Source of the DNA: Acidobacteria subdivision 2 bacterium RH1 MAG20
GTDB lineage: Bacteria; Acidobacteriota; Terriglobia; Terriglobales; Acidobacteriaceae
Length of the DNA: 64,000 nucleotides
Assembly (NCBI GenBank): GCA_002197545.1
Contig: NFUO01000004.1
Span: 1 to 64,000, forward strand
Direction: 5' to 3'
The notes beneath the pieces are model-generated. The model searched no databases. It was not told the DNA's origin and was given only the letters and a program-made list of their open reading frames with translations. A program made the translations under genes and the position numbers. Below, one piece after another: positions 24,493 to 34,849 of this stretch (the first letter of the stretch is position 1; each line of letters starts with the position of its first letter).

Positions 24493-25521
24493 ATGCGTAT
24501 GAATGAAGTTCACGCGGAATGGAAACGTGCGATGGAGACAGACCTAAATCGAGTCATCGAGCATGTTCCGTTTTCGAAACGAAACATGGGTATCCCGCTC
24601 GATCTGGATTGGGTCAAAGAGGCGCGCGCGAACCTGAGCGCTATTGAACGGCGGGCCCAGACGCTGGTGACCCGTCGCACAGTGAAAAAGCAGTGGCAAG
24701 CTGCGTGGTTGCTGCGTGCCATTGCATGTATGGACCTGACCACCCTCGCAGGGGACGACACGGACGATCGGGTGCGTCGGCTTTGTGCGAAAGCAAGGCA
24801 GCCGTTGAAACCTTCGCTGGTGAGTCAACTTAAAATTGAGACACTGAACCTGAAGGTGGGCGCGGTATGTGTCTATCATGCGTTTGTTGAAACGGCTGCG
24901 CGCGCCCTTGAAAACAGCGGAATTCCTGTGGCAGCGGTGTCCACTGGTTTTCCCGCTGGCTTGTCCCCTTTGCCGGAACGCATCCAGGAGATTCGACGGT
25001 CTGTCGATGCGGGTGCATCGGAGATCGATATTGTTATCACGCGCGCTCATGTTTTAGAAGGTAACTGGTCGGCCCTGTACGACGAGGTGCAAGCGTTCAA
25101 AGAAGCTTGCGGACCGGCGCATATGAAAGCAATTCTGGGAACCGGCGACCTGCGTACGCTAAGGAATACTGCGAGCGCGAGCCTCGTTGCCATGATGGCG
25201 GGAGCGGACTTTATTAAAACCTCCACGGGCAAGGAAACAGTCAATGCTACGCTGCCGGTCGGGTTGGTGATGACTCGCGCGATTCGGGACTATGCGGAGC
25301 GAACGGGCATGATTGTCGGCTTCAAACCGGCTGGCGGCATTCGTACGGCGAAGCAGGCATTGGAATGGCTCTTTCTCATGAAGGAAGAGTTGGGCCGGCA
25401 ATGGCTGGAACCCGACTTGTTTCGCATGGGGGCAAGCGGCATGCTTACCGATATCGAGCGCCAGTTAGAACACTTTGTCACTGGACGATACTCAGCGGAT
25501 TATCGCCACCCCATGCCGTAA
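24493..25521 (+). CDS. deoC: Deoxyribose-phosphate aldolase (long form)
   Basis: Class I aldolase splitting 2-deoxyribose-5-phosphate into glyceraldehyde-3-phosphate and acetaldehyde. The 342-residue protein is of the longer, eukaryote-like type with an N-terminal extension; conserved elements are DLTTLAGDDT, VSTGFPAG, EIDIVI, the Schiff-base Lys in DFIKTSTGK and the second Lys in VGFKPAGGIRT. ATG at 24493 is the first start. The ribokinase relic upstream and the aldehyde dehydrogenase 38 bases downstream place it in deoxynucleoside catabolism. Confidence 0.95.
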   Translation: MRMNEVHAEWKRAMETDLNRVIEHVPFSKRNMGIPLDLDWVKEARANLSAIERRAQTLVTRRTVKKQWQAAWLLRAIACMDLTTLAGDDTDDRVRRLCAKARQPLKPSLVSQLKIETLNLKVGAVCVYHAFVETAARALENSGIPVAAVSTGFPAGLSPLPERIQEIRRSVDAGASEIDIVITRAHVLEGNWSALYDEVQAFKEACGPAHMKAILGTGDLRTLRNTASASLVAMMAGADFIKTSTGKETVNATLPVGLVMTRAIRDYAERTGMIVGFKPAGGIRTAKQALEWLFLMKEELGRQWLEPDLFRMGASGMLTDIERQLEHFVTGRYSADYRHPMP

Positions 25522-25559
25522 TCCAAACGCTTCGCGAGCCGGAGAGAAAGCAGATCGGA

Positions 25560-27956
25560 ATGAGTGTTCTGAGCGAGTTCAAAACAATGGAATACGGTCC
25601 CGCACCGGAAGATGCGAGTGACGCAAGAAGTTGGCTGGCTGCCCATGAGGGACGATTTCGTCATTTTATTGCCGGTGGTTGGCATGCGCCAGTGGCGGGT
25701 GGCTACTTTGAAGTCTATGATCCTTCGACGGGGGATGTGATTGCGAATGTGGCGCAAGGCACAGAAGCCGATGTCGATGCTGCGGTGAAGTCGGCTGAAT
25801 CGGCGCTCCCTGTATGGCAGGCGTTGAGCCCTCATGTGCGCGCTCGCTATTTGTATGCGCTGGCGCGGCAGGTGCAGAAGCACAGTCGCCGCCTTGCGGT
25901 TTTGGAAACATTAAATAACGGCAAGCCTATTCGGGAGAGCCTCGACCTCGACATCCCTCTGGTTGCGCGGCACTTTTATCACCATGCGGGTTGGGCTCAA
26001 CTTTTGCCGCAAGAGTTTCCTGGTTATCGCGCTTGCGGGGTTGTAGGACAGATCATTCCGTGGAACTTTCCACTGCTGATGCTGGCGTGGAAGATTGCTC
26101 CCGCGCTCGCGGCCGGAAACACGGTCGTACTGAAGCCGGCGGAGTTCACTCCGCTTACCGCTCTCGCGTTTGCTGAGATCTGTCAGGAGATCTCGCTGCC
26201 GCCGGGAGTCGTGAATATCGTCACTGGCGATGGCATCACCGGGGAGGCGCTTGTCGCTCATCCGGGCGTGCATAAGATAGCGTTTACAGGCTCTACCGAA
26301 GTTGGGCGCGCGATCCGTTCTGCGACGGCTGATACCTCGAAGAAGCTCTCCCTGGAACTGGGTGGCAAGTCTCCCTTTGTGGTGTTCGAGGACGCTGACC
26401 TGGATAGCGCGGTCGAAGGATTAGTCGATGGCATCTGGCTCAACCAGGGAGAGGTTTGTTGCGCCGGGTCACGTCTGTTGGTACAGGAGAGCGTTGCGAA
26501 TGTTCTCTTCAACAAGGTGCGCGCCCGGATGGAGACGCTGCGCGTTGGAGCGCCGCTCGATAAGTGCATCGACATTGGCGCGATTGTCGCCCCGGTGCAA
26601 TTGGAACGCATCAAGAGATTGGTGCAACAGGGCATTGCGGAGGGCGCAATGTGCTGGCAGCCGCAGGGTTCGCTGCCTGAAGGTGGATTGTACTTTCCGC
26701 CGACTCTGCTGACGGGCGTGCATCCGTCTTCGACTGTTGCCCAGGAAGAGATCTTCGGGCCTGTCGTTGCGGCGATGACATTCCGGACCGTTGATGAAGC
26801 GGTCGAACTCGCTAACAATACGACCTATGGATTGGCTGCAAGCGTGTGGAGCGAAAACATCAACGTGGCGCTTGAGACCGCTGCCCGACTGAAGGCCGGG
26901 GTTGTGTGGGTGAACGGAACGAATCTTTTTGATGCCGCGTGCGGGTTCGGCGGTTATCGCGAAAGCGGATTCGGTCGCGAAGGCGGCCGCGAAGGAATGT
27001 ATGAGTATTTAGAACCAGCATGGTTGCAGGACGCCCCTGTACTTCCAAAGATGGATATTGAATTAGAAACGGTTGTGAGACCTGGCATCGGTTCTACGCG
27101 AAACGGTGATGCTCCTTTCATCGATTGGACGGTGAAGCATTACATTGGCGGCAAACAGGCCCGTCCGGCCTCTGGGTACAGCTTTCCTGTCTATGACCGA
27201 AGCGGCTCACTGATTGCCGAGGCCCCGCTGGGCAATCGTAAAGATATCCGCAACGCCGTCGAAGCCGCCCGCAAAGCTGCATCCTGGGCGAAGGCTACTG
27301 CGCACAATCGCGCACAGGTCATCTATTACATGGCCGAAAACTTATTCCATCGCTCGAAGGACATCTCACAGCGGTTGTCCCTTGTGCTGGGACAGCAACA
27401 GGCTGAACGAGAGGTGGCTGCGGCCATCGAACGTCTTTTTTCCTACGGAGCATGGGCCGACAAATTCGATGGAGCGGTGCACTCACCACCGATGCGAGCC
27501 GTTGCTTTGGCTATGAATGAGCCTATCGGCACGGTCGGCGTCGTTTGCCCGGACGAGTCGCCCCTTCTTGCGCTGCTTTCGCTCATTCTTCCTTTGATCG
27601 CCGTGGGAAATACCGTGGTGGTGGTTCCTTCCGCTGTCTATCCGCTGGTTGCCGGCGATCTCTATCCACTGTTCGATACCAGCGATCTGCCTGGAGGGGT
27701 GGTGAATATCGTTTCCGGACGACGAACCGAACTTGCTAAGGTTCTGGCAGAGCATGATGACCTGGATGCGATGTGGTACTTCGGCGACCGCGAGGGCGGT
27801 TCCAGGGTCAAGGCTGCATCGGTTGGCAATCTTAAACAGGTTTGGACGAATGAAGGCAAACAGATAGATTGGTTTGCCTCAAAGCAGGGAGAGGGACGGC
27901 TTTATCTTCGTCATGCTACGCAGGTGAAGAATATCTGGGTGCCGTACGGCGAGTGA
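25560..27956 (+). CDS. Two-domain aldehyde dehydrogenase (ALDH16-like)
   Basis: A 798-residue protein with a complete NAD-dependent aldehyde dehydrogenase domain at residues 35-510 and a second, incomplete ALDH-like domain at about 540-798. The first domain has Asn169 (PWNF), Glu266 (LELGGK) and the nucleophile Cys300 (GEVCCAGSR). The second begins [14 protein letters not shown], keeps an [19 protein letters not shown] skeleton but has no catalytic Cys or Glu motif. This duplicated layout is that of ALDH16. Start 25560 is chosen because the earlier open frame overlaps deoC. As it follows deoC, oxidising the acetaldehyde product is a reasonable role. Confidence 0.9.
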   Translation: MSVLSEFKTMEYGPAPEDASDARSWLAAHEGRFRHFIAGGWHAPVAGGYFEVYDPSTGDVIANVAQGTEADVDAAVKSAESALPVWQALSPHVRARYLYALARQVQKHSRRLAVLETLNNGKPIRESLDLDIPLVARHFYHHAGWAQLLPQEFPGYRACGVVGQIIPWNFPLLMLAWKIAPALAAGNTVVLKPAEFTPLTALAFAEICQEISLPPGVVNIVTGDGITGEALVAHPGVHKIAFTGSTEVGRAIRSATADTSKKLSLELGGKSPFVVFEDADLDSAVEGLVDGIWLNQGEVCCAGSRLLVQESVANVLFNKVRARMETLRVGAPLDKCIDIGAIVAPVQLERIKRLVQQGIAEGAMCWQPQGSLPEGGLYFPPTLLTGVHPSSTVAQEEIFGPVVAAMTFRTVDEAVELANNTTYGLAASVWSENINVALETAARLKAGVVWVNGTNLFDAACGFGGYRESGFGREGGREGMYEYLEPAWLQDAPVLPKMDIELETVVRPGIGSTRNGDAPFIDWTVKHYIGGKQARPASGYSFPVYDRSGSLIAEAPLGNRKDIRNAVEAARKAASWAKATAHNRAQVIYYMAENLFHRSKDISQRLSLVLGQQQAEREVAAAIERLFSYGAWADKFDGAVHSPPMRAVALAMNEPIGTVGVVCPDESPLLALLSLILPLIAVGNTVVVVPSAVYPLVAGDLYPLFDTSDLPGGVVNIVSGRRTELAKVLAEHDDLDAMWYFGDREGGSRVKAASVGNLKQVWTNEGKQIDWFASKQGEGRLYLRHATQVKNIWVPYGE

Positions 27957-28024
27957 TTCAAGTCTTTTAGCCATGCTATTTAGAAGTAATTGACACGATG
28001 ATCTGCAACCAATGTGGTTGAAAG

Positions 28025-28045
28025 GATCTTCTTATGTGGAAGATC
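28025..28045. terminator. Weak hairpin after the aldehyde dehydrogenase gene
   Basis: Inverted repeat GATCTTC-N7-GAAGATC about 70 bases after the aldehyde dehydrogenase stop. The plus strand continues GAATTTCGGG without a T-run, so this is only a possible terminator. Confidence 0.35.
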
Positions 28046-28113
28046 GAATTTCGGGTATGAACGGTCGATAATTTTGGAAGTAAGATCATCAAAAAAGAAG
28101 TCAGGAACGGTAT

Positions 28114-28190
<77 letters not shown>

Positions 28191-28422
28191 GTTCCGATTA
28201 CAACTGAACCTAGTGTATGGGAGAGGCGGCAGCGACGCAATGAGCGAAGCCGGAAAGGAGAGGCCAGATGCCTCTGTTAAAGCCCTTTGAATAACAAGAG
28301 CAGATTTTGCAAAATTAGGAAATTTGCATCATACTAACTAAGCCTAACTCAGAGAGTCTATAAGGGAAGGGACTTGCTCATCAGCAACTTTGAGCGATCT
28401 TAGAAATCCATGAACCGAATCC
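28191..28422. other. Gap between tRNA-Val and efflux locus
   Basis: A 232-base AT-richer stretch with no gene that can be supported. It probably carries the tRNA promoter (minus strand) and that of the efflux operon or the small ORF at 28423 (plus strand); no motif stands out. Confidence 0.4.
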
Positions 28423-28803
28423 ATGAGCGCTGAGAAGACAAGACAACGCGAGTCGCATCTGACGATAGTTGCTATCGTGATGCTTGCATTTGCGGTCTTT
28501 TCGTGGGGCGTTCAATACAAGCTTTCTCTCTACAATCCATCGTCCCACATGTCAGAGGCAAAGCTGCTTTCGCAAGAGGAAAGACCATCCTTGTCTCGTG
28601 CCGTTGAGACTTCAATGGGGCCCTTGAGAAGCCTTGCTCCGATTGTTTTATTCGCTTATCTCGTGAGCACGATGCTTGTAGGACTGTCTTCTTTGAAGGC
28701 CACGTTCTTGCAGGGAAATGTGCGGCGTCATGCATCGCTTCCAAGAAGATGCAGCCAGAACTTCTTTTTTTTCCGGCCCCCGCCTTCTATTCTCGCTTCC
28801 TGA
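28423..28803 (+). CDS. Small two-TM membrane protein upstream of the RND operon
   Basis: A 126-residue frame with a basic start (MSAEKTRQRESHL) and two hydrophobic segments at about residues 13-30 and 70-90, separated by a polar loop with SQEERPSL. It has no recognised domain. It ends 119 bases before the RND adaptor start. The N-terminal half looks like a real membrane protein; the last 30 residues (RCSQNFFFFRPPPS) look less constrained, so the true gene could be shorter or frameshifted. Whether it belongs to the efflux operon is uncertain. Confidence 0.5.
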   Translation: MSAEKTRQRESHLTIVAIVMLAFAVFSWGVQYKLSLYNPSSHMSEAKLLSQEERPSLSRAVETSMGPLRSLAPIVLFAYLVSTMLVGLSSLKATFLQGNVRRHASLPRRCSQNFFFFRPPPSILAS

Positions 28804-28922
28804 TCATTCAGTGTGCAGTGTCTGCCTGAGCTGCTGTTAGCTCACAGTTATGTGTTCTTGTCCGGAGAACATTTGACTGCATTTCCCATTTTCGGCATCC
28901 ATTTAATACAGGTGTTCATAAC

Positions 28923-30158
28923 ATGTATAAGCGATCTTCCCTGGCCTCGACAGGGATCACAGTGCTGTTTGCTTTGGCTGGTTTCGTCGTTGTCGGCTGC
29001 AAGGGCAGCAAGTCCTCTGCAAATGATTCGTCCATAGCTGGCGCTTCGGTTGCTCATGTGGCGCGAGAGAATCTTGCCAGCTCTCTGACTGTTGCGGGGC
29101 AGTTTCAGCCGTATCAGGAGGTGGATCTCCATGCAAAGGTGTCTGGCTACATCCGGCGCATCAACGTTGATATTGGAGATCGGGTCCGAGACGGGGAAGT
29201 GATTGCTGTATTGGAAGTACCTGAATTGACTGCTCAACTGACCGCCGCACAAGCGGAAGTGAGACATAGCAAATCTGAAATTAATCGTTCCAAGAGCGAG
29301 GTTGCTGGGGCCGAGTCAAACCATGCTGCCTTGCACGATGCCTATACGCGGCTTGCGCAAGCGGCCAAGCAGCGGCCTGGACTGATTGCAGAACAGGAAC
29401 TGGATGATGCACTTGCGAGAGATCTGGATTCGGAAGCAAAAATTAATGTCGCAAAGGCGGCGCTCGATGCTTCGGAAGAGCAGCTGGGCATATCAAATGC
29501 GGACAAGCAACGAGTTCAGGCCTTGTCCGATTATTCCGTTGTTACTGCTCCATTCAACGGTGTGATTACGATGCGCTATGCGGATACCGGATCGTTGATC
29601 CAGGCGGGTACGGCTTCCAATACCCAATCGATGCCTGTAGTTCGTGTCGCCCAAAGCGATCTTTTGCGGTTGCGAATGCCAGTGCCTGAGGGGGACGTAC
29701 CGTATATCGAGAACGGCGGAGAAGTTCAGGTTAAAGTACAGGCGACTGGCAAGACTTTCGTAGGCAAGATCATTCGGTTCGCTCGCGCACTAGATCCCTC
29801 TACCAGAACGATGACGACCGAAGTTGATGTTGCCAATCCTAAGTTGGTGCTTAGCCCTGGAATGTATGCGGAGACGGTGATCGCTCTACAGCAGCGTAAG
29901 AACGTTCTTACAATTCCAATTCAAGCGGTAGTGCAAGGGACTTCCCAGTCCTATGTGCTTGCTCTGGATGCCAACAATCGGGTGCAGAAGAAAATTGTCA
30001 CACTGGGTGTGCAAGGGCCGAATAAGGTTGAAGTTACAAGTGGACTTACTGAGAACGAAACAATCATTGTATCGGGCCAGACAAACTACCAGGTGGGGCA
30101 GATCGTTCGTCCGAAGGTCGAAGATGTCACCATGTCCGGCGAAGCGGGGGACCAGTAA
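28923..30158 (+). CDS. RND efflux periplasmic adaptor (membrane fusion lipoprotein)
   Basis: A 411-residue AcrA-like adaptor linking an RND pump to an outer-membrane channel. A lipoprotein signal ends at Cys26 (VVVGC). The usual arrangement follows: lipoyl half-motif LHAKVSGYIRRINVDIGDRV, a coiled hairpin (about 95-190), the second lipoyl half VTAPFNGVITMR, and beta-barrel/membrane-proximal domains ending around PKVEDV. It overlaps the pump gene by one base (TAATG) and starts the three-gene operon. Confidence 0.94.
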   Translation: MYKRSSLASTGITVLFALAGFVVVGCKGSKSSANDSSIAGASVAHVARENLASSLTVAGQFQPYQEVDLHAKVSGYIRRINVDIGDRVRDGEVIAVLEVPELTAQLTAAQAEVRHSKSEINRSKSEVAGAESNHAALHDAYTRLAQAAKQRPGLIAEQELDDALARDLDSEAKINVAKAALDASEEQLGISNADKQRVQALSDYSVVTAPFNGVITMRYADTGSLIQAGTASNTQSMPVVRVAQSDLLRLRMPVPEGDVPYIENGGEVQVKVQATGKTFVGKIIRFARALDPSTRTMTTEVDVANPKLVLSPGMYAETVIALQQRKNVLTIPIQAVVQGTSQSYVLALDANNRVQKKIVTLGVQGPNKVEVTSGLTENETIIVSGQTNYQVGQIVRPKVEDVTMSGEAGDQ

Positions 30159-33100
30159 TGTCATCTTTTGCAATTAAATACCCCTTCTTCGTATTGATGA
30201 TGTGCCTCGTCGTGATTGTCGTCGGTGTTACGACTGTTGTAGGAATGCCTGTCGATCTCTTTCCAGAAGTCAATATTCCGGTTGTTGTGGTTGCGACATT
30301 TTATGCAGGTATGCCGCCGCAGCAGATTGAATCCGATATTACGGACAGCTATGAGCGGTTCTTTACTCTTGGGAGTGGCATTGACCATATTGAGTCTCGT
30401 TCGCTGACCGGCGTTAGCTTGATCAAGATTTTTTTTCAACCCGGCGTTGATAGTAATGCGGCGGTAAGCAATATCTCTAATCTTGCTATGGCGAACCTGC
30501 GCCGGTTGCCTCCGGGAACGTTGCCGCCTGTCGTACTCAAATTCGACGCATCCAACATGCCTGTTTGCCTGATTACATTGAAAGGCGCGGGACTAAATGA
30601 GACGCAGCTAAAAGACCTGGCGCAGTTCAGCGTCAGAAATCAGGTTGCCAATGTTCCAGGAGCTTCGGTTCCGCAGCCTTATGGTGGCCGTTACCGGCAG
30701 ATTCAGGTGTATGTCGATCCGGTAAAGCTGGAAGCACATCAGATGAGCGTAATGGATGTTGTGCACTCCTTGAACGCATCGAACCTCATTCTGCCTGCCG
30801 GCGATGTTCGCATCGGGCCGAAAGACTACAACATTTACGCGAATAGCCAAGTGCCTATTGTCGACCAGATCAACGATCTTCCATTGAAGACGGTTGGCAA
30901 TTCGTCATCGGTAATGGTAGGGGATGTCGGAGAGGCGAAAGACGCGGGACAGTTGCAGACCAACATCGTTCGCGTCGATGGGCAGAAATCGGTTTATATC
31001 CCGATCTTGAAGCAGGGAGGCAATTCAAACACCATCACAATTGTGAATGGCATCAAGGAGGCCGTAGCCCATCTGTTGGATGTTCCGAAGGTGCTGAAGA
31101 CGGATGTGGTTTTCGACCAATCGGTATTCGTTAAGATCGCGGTGAAAAATGTGATCAACGAAGGCATGATCGGTCTTGTGCTGACGGCGCTAATGATTCT
31201 ATTGTTTCTCGGAAATTTTCGGGCAACGATAGCGGTTCTGCTCTCCATTCCTATCTCCTGTCTGGCGACGTTTCTTGTTCTCAATATGGGCGGCAGCTCC
31301 ATTAATACGATGGTGCTTGGCGGCCTTGCGCTTGCGCTTTCACGGCTTATCGACAACTCGGTTGTAGTGCTGGAAAACATATTTCGACATATGGAGATGG
31401 GAGAATCTCCGGTACTTGCTGCCGAGAGCGGCGGAAAGGAAGTGCAACTGGCGGTATTGGCCGGAACGGTTTGCACATGTATTGTCTTCTTTCCGGTCGT
31501 GCTTCTCTATGGAGTCAGTAAATACCTTTTCACAGCGTTGGCGTTGGCTGTAGTGATTGCGTTGTTTGCATCCTTCATCGTCGCGATGACTGTCGTGCCT
31601 CTGTTTTGCGCGCGCTTTATCCGTCTGGACGAAACACACGAAGACTTTGAAGAAGTTGAGTCGTCGAATAACCCGGCCAGTGCGCTAAATAATCCGAAGA
31701 AAAGAAATCTATTTCACCTCGTTGTTTTCCGATTTAATCGAGTATTTTATGCGCTTCTTGCCTGGTATGAGCGTTCTATATGGAAGTGTCTCAAAAGACC
31801 TGGAGTTGTTGTTGGCGGATTTTCGCTCATGTTTGTTCTTAGCCTCGCAATATATCCATTTATGGGGAAAGCATTTTTCCCGCGGACAGATCCAGGGCAG
31901 TTTGTTATCAATGTAAAAGTTCCGGCGGGAACACGGATCGAGTTGACAAACGAATATATCGCCAAAATGGAGCAGGACATACGCGGCATCGTTACTCCCC
32001 ACGATCTCAATATTATTGTTTCCAATATTGGAATTACGCCTGACCTTTCAGCGATCTATACCTCGAATTCAGGAATGAATACAGCCTTTATTCAAGTGAG
32101 TCTGAAAGAAGACCATAAGATTGGCAGCTATGTTTATATGGATCGGGTTAGGCGTAAGCTCGCGGAAGATTTTCCAGATGTGGGAACCTACTTTCAGGCG
32201 GGCGGCCTGGTGGACTCGGTTGTCAACCAGGGTAAGCCTGCTCCTATCGATATTCAGATAGCAGGAAATGATCTTCAGCAAGATTATCAACTAGCGCAAG
32301 CGACCGCTGCGAAGCTACGGAAGCTCAACTCCATCAGCGACGTGCTGATTCCACAAGACCTCAACTATCCGGGACTTGAACTTAATATCAATAGAGAGCA
32401 CGCCGCATTGCTTGGCGTTTCACCAAAGGATGTCGTCGATAATGTTATTACCGCACTTACTTCAGATGGCATGATTGCTCCGAGCTTCTGGGTCGATCCG
32501 AAGACTGGCAACAGCTATATGTTGACGGTCCAGTATCCGGAAGACCAGATCAAAACGCTCACCGATTTTATGCAGATTCCTTTGCGTTCACCGGATGGCA
32601 GTAAGACCACGCCGCTGGAGTCTCTTGCAGATATCAAACAAATCAATACCCCCACAGAGGTAGATCACTATCAACTTCGGCCCTTGATCGATGTTTATGT
32701 AATGCCAAAGGCAGAAGATCTAAGCCATGCGAATGCCGATGTGGACAAAATATTATCGGAGACGAAGGTCCCTGGAAGCGTGATCGTAAAAAAGGTCGGC
32801 GCCATTCGGGACATGCAGTCTTCTTTTTCAAGTTTTGGCATAGGCCTGATTCTGGCAATTGTGCTTGTCTATCTTGTATTGATGGCACAATTCGCGTCAT
32901 TTTCTGATCCCTTCGTTATTCTGCTGGCTGTGCCGCCGGGTATTACAGGTGTGCTTGTCTTTCTATGGATAACAGGTACGACAGTCAATGTGATGTCGTT
33001 GATGGGCGCTGTGATGATGACCGGTATCGCAGTATCGAACAGCATTTTGATCGTGGAATTTACAGGAACCTTGCGTGAGAAAGGCATGGGTCTTACCCAG

Positions 33101-33346
33101 GCACTTGTTGAAGCAAGTAAAGCCCGTTTGCGCCCAATTTTGATGACTACTTTAGCGACTGTTCTAGGTTTGATTCCTATGGCGCTTGCTTTGGAACCGG
33201 GCAGCGAACAATATGCTCCGCTGGCCCGCGCGATTCTGGGCGGTCTTGTGGTTTCAGTTGTTGTTACGGTATTTCTCGTCCCAGCGGCTTATCTATTGAT
33301 TCATCACAAGGAAGAAACTGCTACTGCCGCTGCGGAGGAGGTCTAA
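30158..33346 (+). CDS. RND efflux transporter (AcrB/HAE family)
   Basis: A 1062-residue proton-driven inner-membrane pump. The N-terminus FAIKYPFFVLMMCLVVIVVG is TM1; a large periplasmic porter domain, TM2-6, a second periplasmic half and TM7-12 follow. In TM4 the sequence is LALALSRLIDNSVVVLENI: the first acidic relay residue of AcrB (Asp407) is kept, the second (Asp408) is Asn, as in several RND subgroups. FLVPAAYLL near the end marks TM12. Hydrophobic compounds are likely substrates but specificity is not readable. G+C looks lower than neighbouring operons. Confidence 0.95.
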   Translation: MSSFAIKYPFFVLMMCLVVIVVGVTTVVGMPVDLFPEVNIPVVVVATFYAGMPPQQIESDITDSYERFFTLGSGIDHIESRSLTGVSLIKIFFQPGVDSNAAVSNISNLAMANLRRLPPGTLPPVVLKFDASNMPVCLITLKGAGLNETQLKDLAQFSVRNQVANVPGASVPQPYGGRYRQIQVYVDPVKLEAHQMSVMDVVHSLNASNLILPAGDVRIGPKDYNIYANSQVPIVDQINDLPLKTVGNSSSVMVGDVGEAKDAGQLQTNIVRVDGQKSVYIPILKQGGNSNTITIVNGIKEAVAHLLDVPKVLKTDVVFDQSVFVKIAVKNVINEGMIGLVLTALMILLFLGNFRATIAVLLSIPISCLATFLVLNMGGSSINTMVLGGLALALSRLIDNSVVVLENIFRHMEMGESPVLAAESGGKEVQLAVLAGTVCTCIVFFPVVLLYGVSKYLFTALALAVVIALFASFIVAMTVVPLFCARFIRLDETHEDFEEVESSNNPASALNNPKKRNLFHLVVFRFNRVFYALLAWYERSIWKCLKRPGVVVGGFSLMFVLSLAIYPFMGKAFFPRTDPGQFVINVKVPAGTRIELTNEYIAKMEQDIRGIVTPHDLNIIVSNIGITPDLSAIYTSNSGMNTAFIQVSLKEDHKIGSYVYMDRVRRKLAEDFPDVGTYFQAGGLVDSVVNQGKPAPIDIQIAGNDLQQDYQLAQATAAKLRKLNSISDVLIPQDLNYPGLELNINREHAALLGVSPKDVVDNVITALTSDGMIAPSFWVDPKTGNSYMLTVQYPEDQIKTLTDFMQIPLRSPDGSKTTPLESLADIKQINTPTEVDHYQLRPLIDVYVMPKAEDLSHANADVDKILSETKVPGSVIVKKVGAIRDMQSSFSSFGIGLILAIVLVYLVLMAQFASFSDPFVILLAVPPGITGVLVFLWITGTTVNVMSLMGAVMMTGIAVSNSILIVEFTGTLREKGMGLTQALVEASKARLRPILMTTLATVLGLIPMALALEPGSEQYAPLARAILGGLVVSVVVTVFLVPAAYLLIHHKEETATAAAEEV

Positions 33347-33347
33347 C

Positions 33348-34748
33348 ATGGTTCGGAAGCTACGTACTGTTGTTTTGCTGTTGCTTGCGCCCTGTGTTTC
33401 GGGCATAACCTGGGCGCAACTGCAGTCTGCTATACAGCTGCCGAATGCACCGTTGGTGAGCCACTCTTTGCTTGCATCTGCGCAGACTGGGATGTCGCCG
33501 GCATCTTCGAGTTCAGGCGCGCCGAATCTGCTGACTCGTGAGGAAGCGGAGAAGATTGCTCTGGCGAATAACCCTCGCATTCAGATCGGCCAGTTGCTTG
33601 CCAAGGTGCAGCATCAGGCGGTGAGAGTGGCTCGTTCAGATGAGTTGCCGGATCTCAGTGGGGATCTGACAGCGGTTGAGGCAGAGCAGGCGGGCCGGAT
33701 TTCGGCAGGAAGTCTGACTACTTCCAGGTTGCTGCAACATGCTGGAATGGGCGTTGAACTGAGCCAGTTGATTACCGATTTCGGGCATACGCAGAATCTG
33801 GTGGCTTCGGAGAAGCTGAATGAGAAGGCTCGATTGGCTGATGCTGAGGCGAGTCGTGAAGACATCATCCTTGCGACGGATGAGGTGTTCTTTCAGACTG
33901 TTGAAGCAGAAGCTACGTTGAAGGTTGCTGAGCAGACTGTGTCGGCGAGGCAGACGCTGGTCGATCAGGTGAGCGCGCTGACTTCGGCGAAGTTGAAGTC
34001 GGACCTCGATCTCAGTTTTGTTCAGGTAAACCTCTCGCAAGCAAAGCTGTTGCAACTCGATGCTCAGAACAATTTTGATGCGGCGAAAGCAGCGCTGGAC
34101 GCCGTGCTTGGCTTTGACAGGCCGATGAATTACAGGCTGGTGGCAGGGGCAGGTGCATTGACAGCGTTGCCACCGGATGCCGGGCCGTTGATTGCGTTGG
34201 CGATTCAGAACAGACCGGACCTGCAATCACTGCAGTGGAACGAACAGGCAGCGCGTAAGTACAGCCGGGCTCAACACGAACAGCTTCTGCCAACAATCAG
34301 CGCGCTGGGAACGGTAGGGAAAACCCAAGTCGGTTCGAGCCAATATTTTCCGACCGATTGGTATGGGGCGGTGGGCGTCAATATGAACGTTCCTATCTTC
34401 AACGGATTCCGCTATTCCGCGGAAGCCTCCGAGGCTTCACTGCAGGCTAAAGCTGCGGCTGAGCGGACTCGCGATCTGCGCGATCAGGTAGTTCGCGATG
34501 TTCGGACTGCGTGGCTGAATGCCAACACTGCCTTGCAACGCGTGACGGTGACCGGTGAGCTGCTGCAGCAGGCGAACCTCGCACTCGATTTGTCGCAGAC
34601 GCGGTACAAACTTGGGCTGAGTTCCATTGTGGAGCTTAGCCAGGCCGAGTTGCAGCAGACGCAGGCTGCTATCAGCGATGCCAATGCGCGCTCTCAATAC
34701 GGGTTTGCCATGGCTGCGTTGCGCTTCCAGACTGGAGTAAGGCCTTGA
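33348..34748 (+). CDS. TolC-family outer-membrane efflux channel
   Basis: A 466-residue outer-membrane factor beginning one base after the pump stop. Signal peptide VVLLLLAPCVSGITWAQ. The two internally repeated OEP units are visible: LTREEAEKIALANNPRIQ near the start with long helices (LLAKVQHQAVRVARSDELPDL), and the second unit at about residues 265-450 with AIQNRPDLQSLQWNEQAARK and ALDLSQTRYKLGLSSIVELSQAEL. It completes the tripartite pump. Hairpins follow the stop. Confidence 0.93.
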   Translation: MVRKLRTVVLLLLAPCVSGITWAQLQSAIQLPNAPLVSHSLLASAQTGMSPASSSSGAPNLLTREEAEKIALANNPRIQIGQLLAKVQHQAVRVARSDELPDLSGDLTAVEAEQAGRISAGSLTTSRLLQHAGMGVELSQLITDFGHTQNLVASEKLNEKARLADAEASREDIILATDEVFFQTVEAEATLKVAEQTVSARQTLVDQVSALTSAKLKSDLDLSFVQVNLSQAKLLQLDAQNNFDAAKAALDAVLGFDRPMNYRLVAGAGALTALPPDAGPLIALAIQNRPDLQSLQWNEQAARKYSRAQHEQLLPTISALGTVGKTQVGSSQYFPTDWYGAVGVNMNVPIFNGFRYSAEASEASLQAKAAAERTRDLRDQVVRDVRTAWLNANTALQRVTVTGELLQQANLALDLSQTRYKLGLSSIVELSQAELQQTQAAISDANARSQYGFAMAALRFQTGVRP

Positions 34749-34759
34749 TTGCAAAGCGA

Positions 34760-34808
34760 AGGTGTGCTCTTTCAGGAGCACACCTGGAGATCTTTGACGT
34801 AAAGATCT
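34760..34808 (+). terminator. Tandem hairpins after tolC
   Basis: Hairpin 1: AGGTGTGCTC (34760-34769) with GAGCACACCT (34776-34785), perfect over 10 bases with a 6-base loop. Hairpin 2: AGATCTTT (34788-34795) with AAAGATCT (34801-34808), followed by TTGATTC. They lie at the convergent tolC/sdhB junction and probably terminate in both directions, although the T-run is short. Confidence 0.6.
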
Positions 34809-34849
34809 TTGATTCAAAGACGAGGTTGGGGGGAGAGCAGGGCGCGGGG

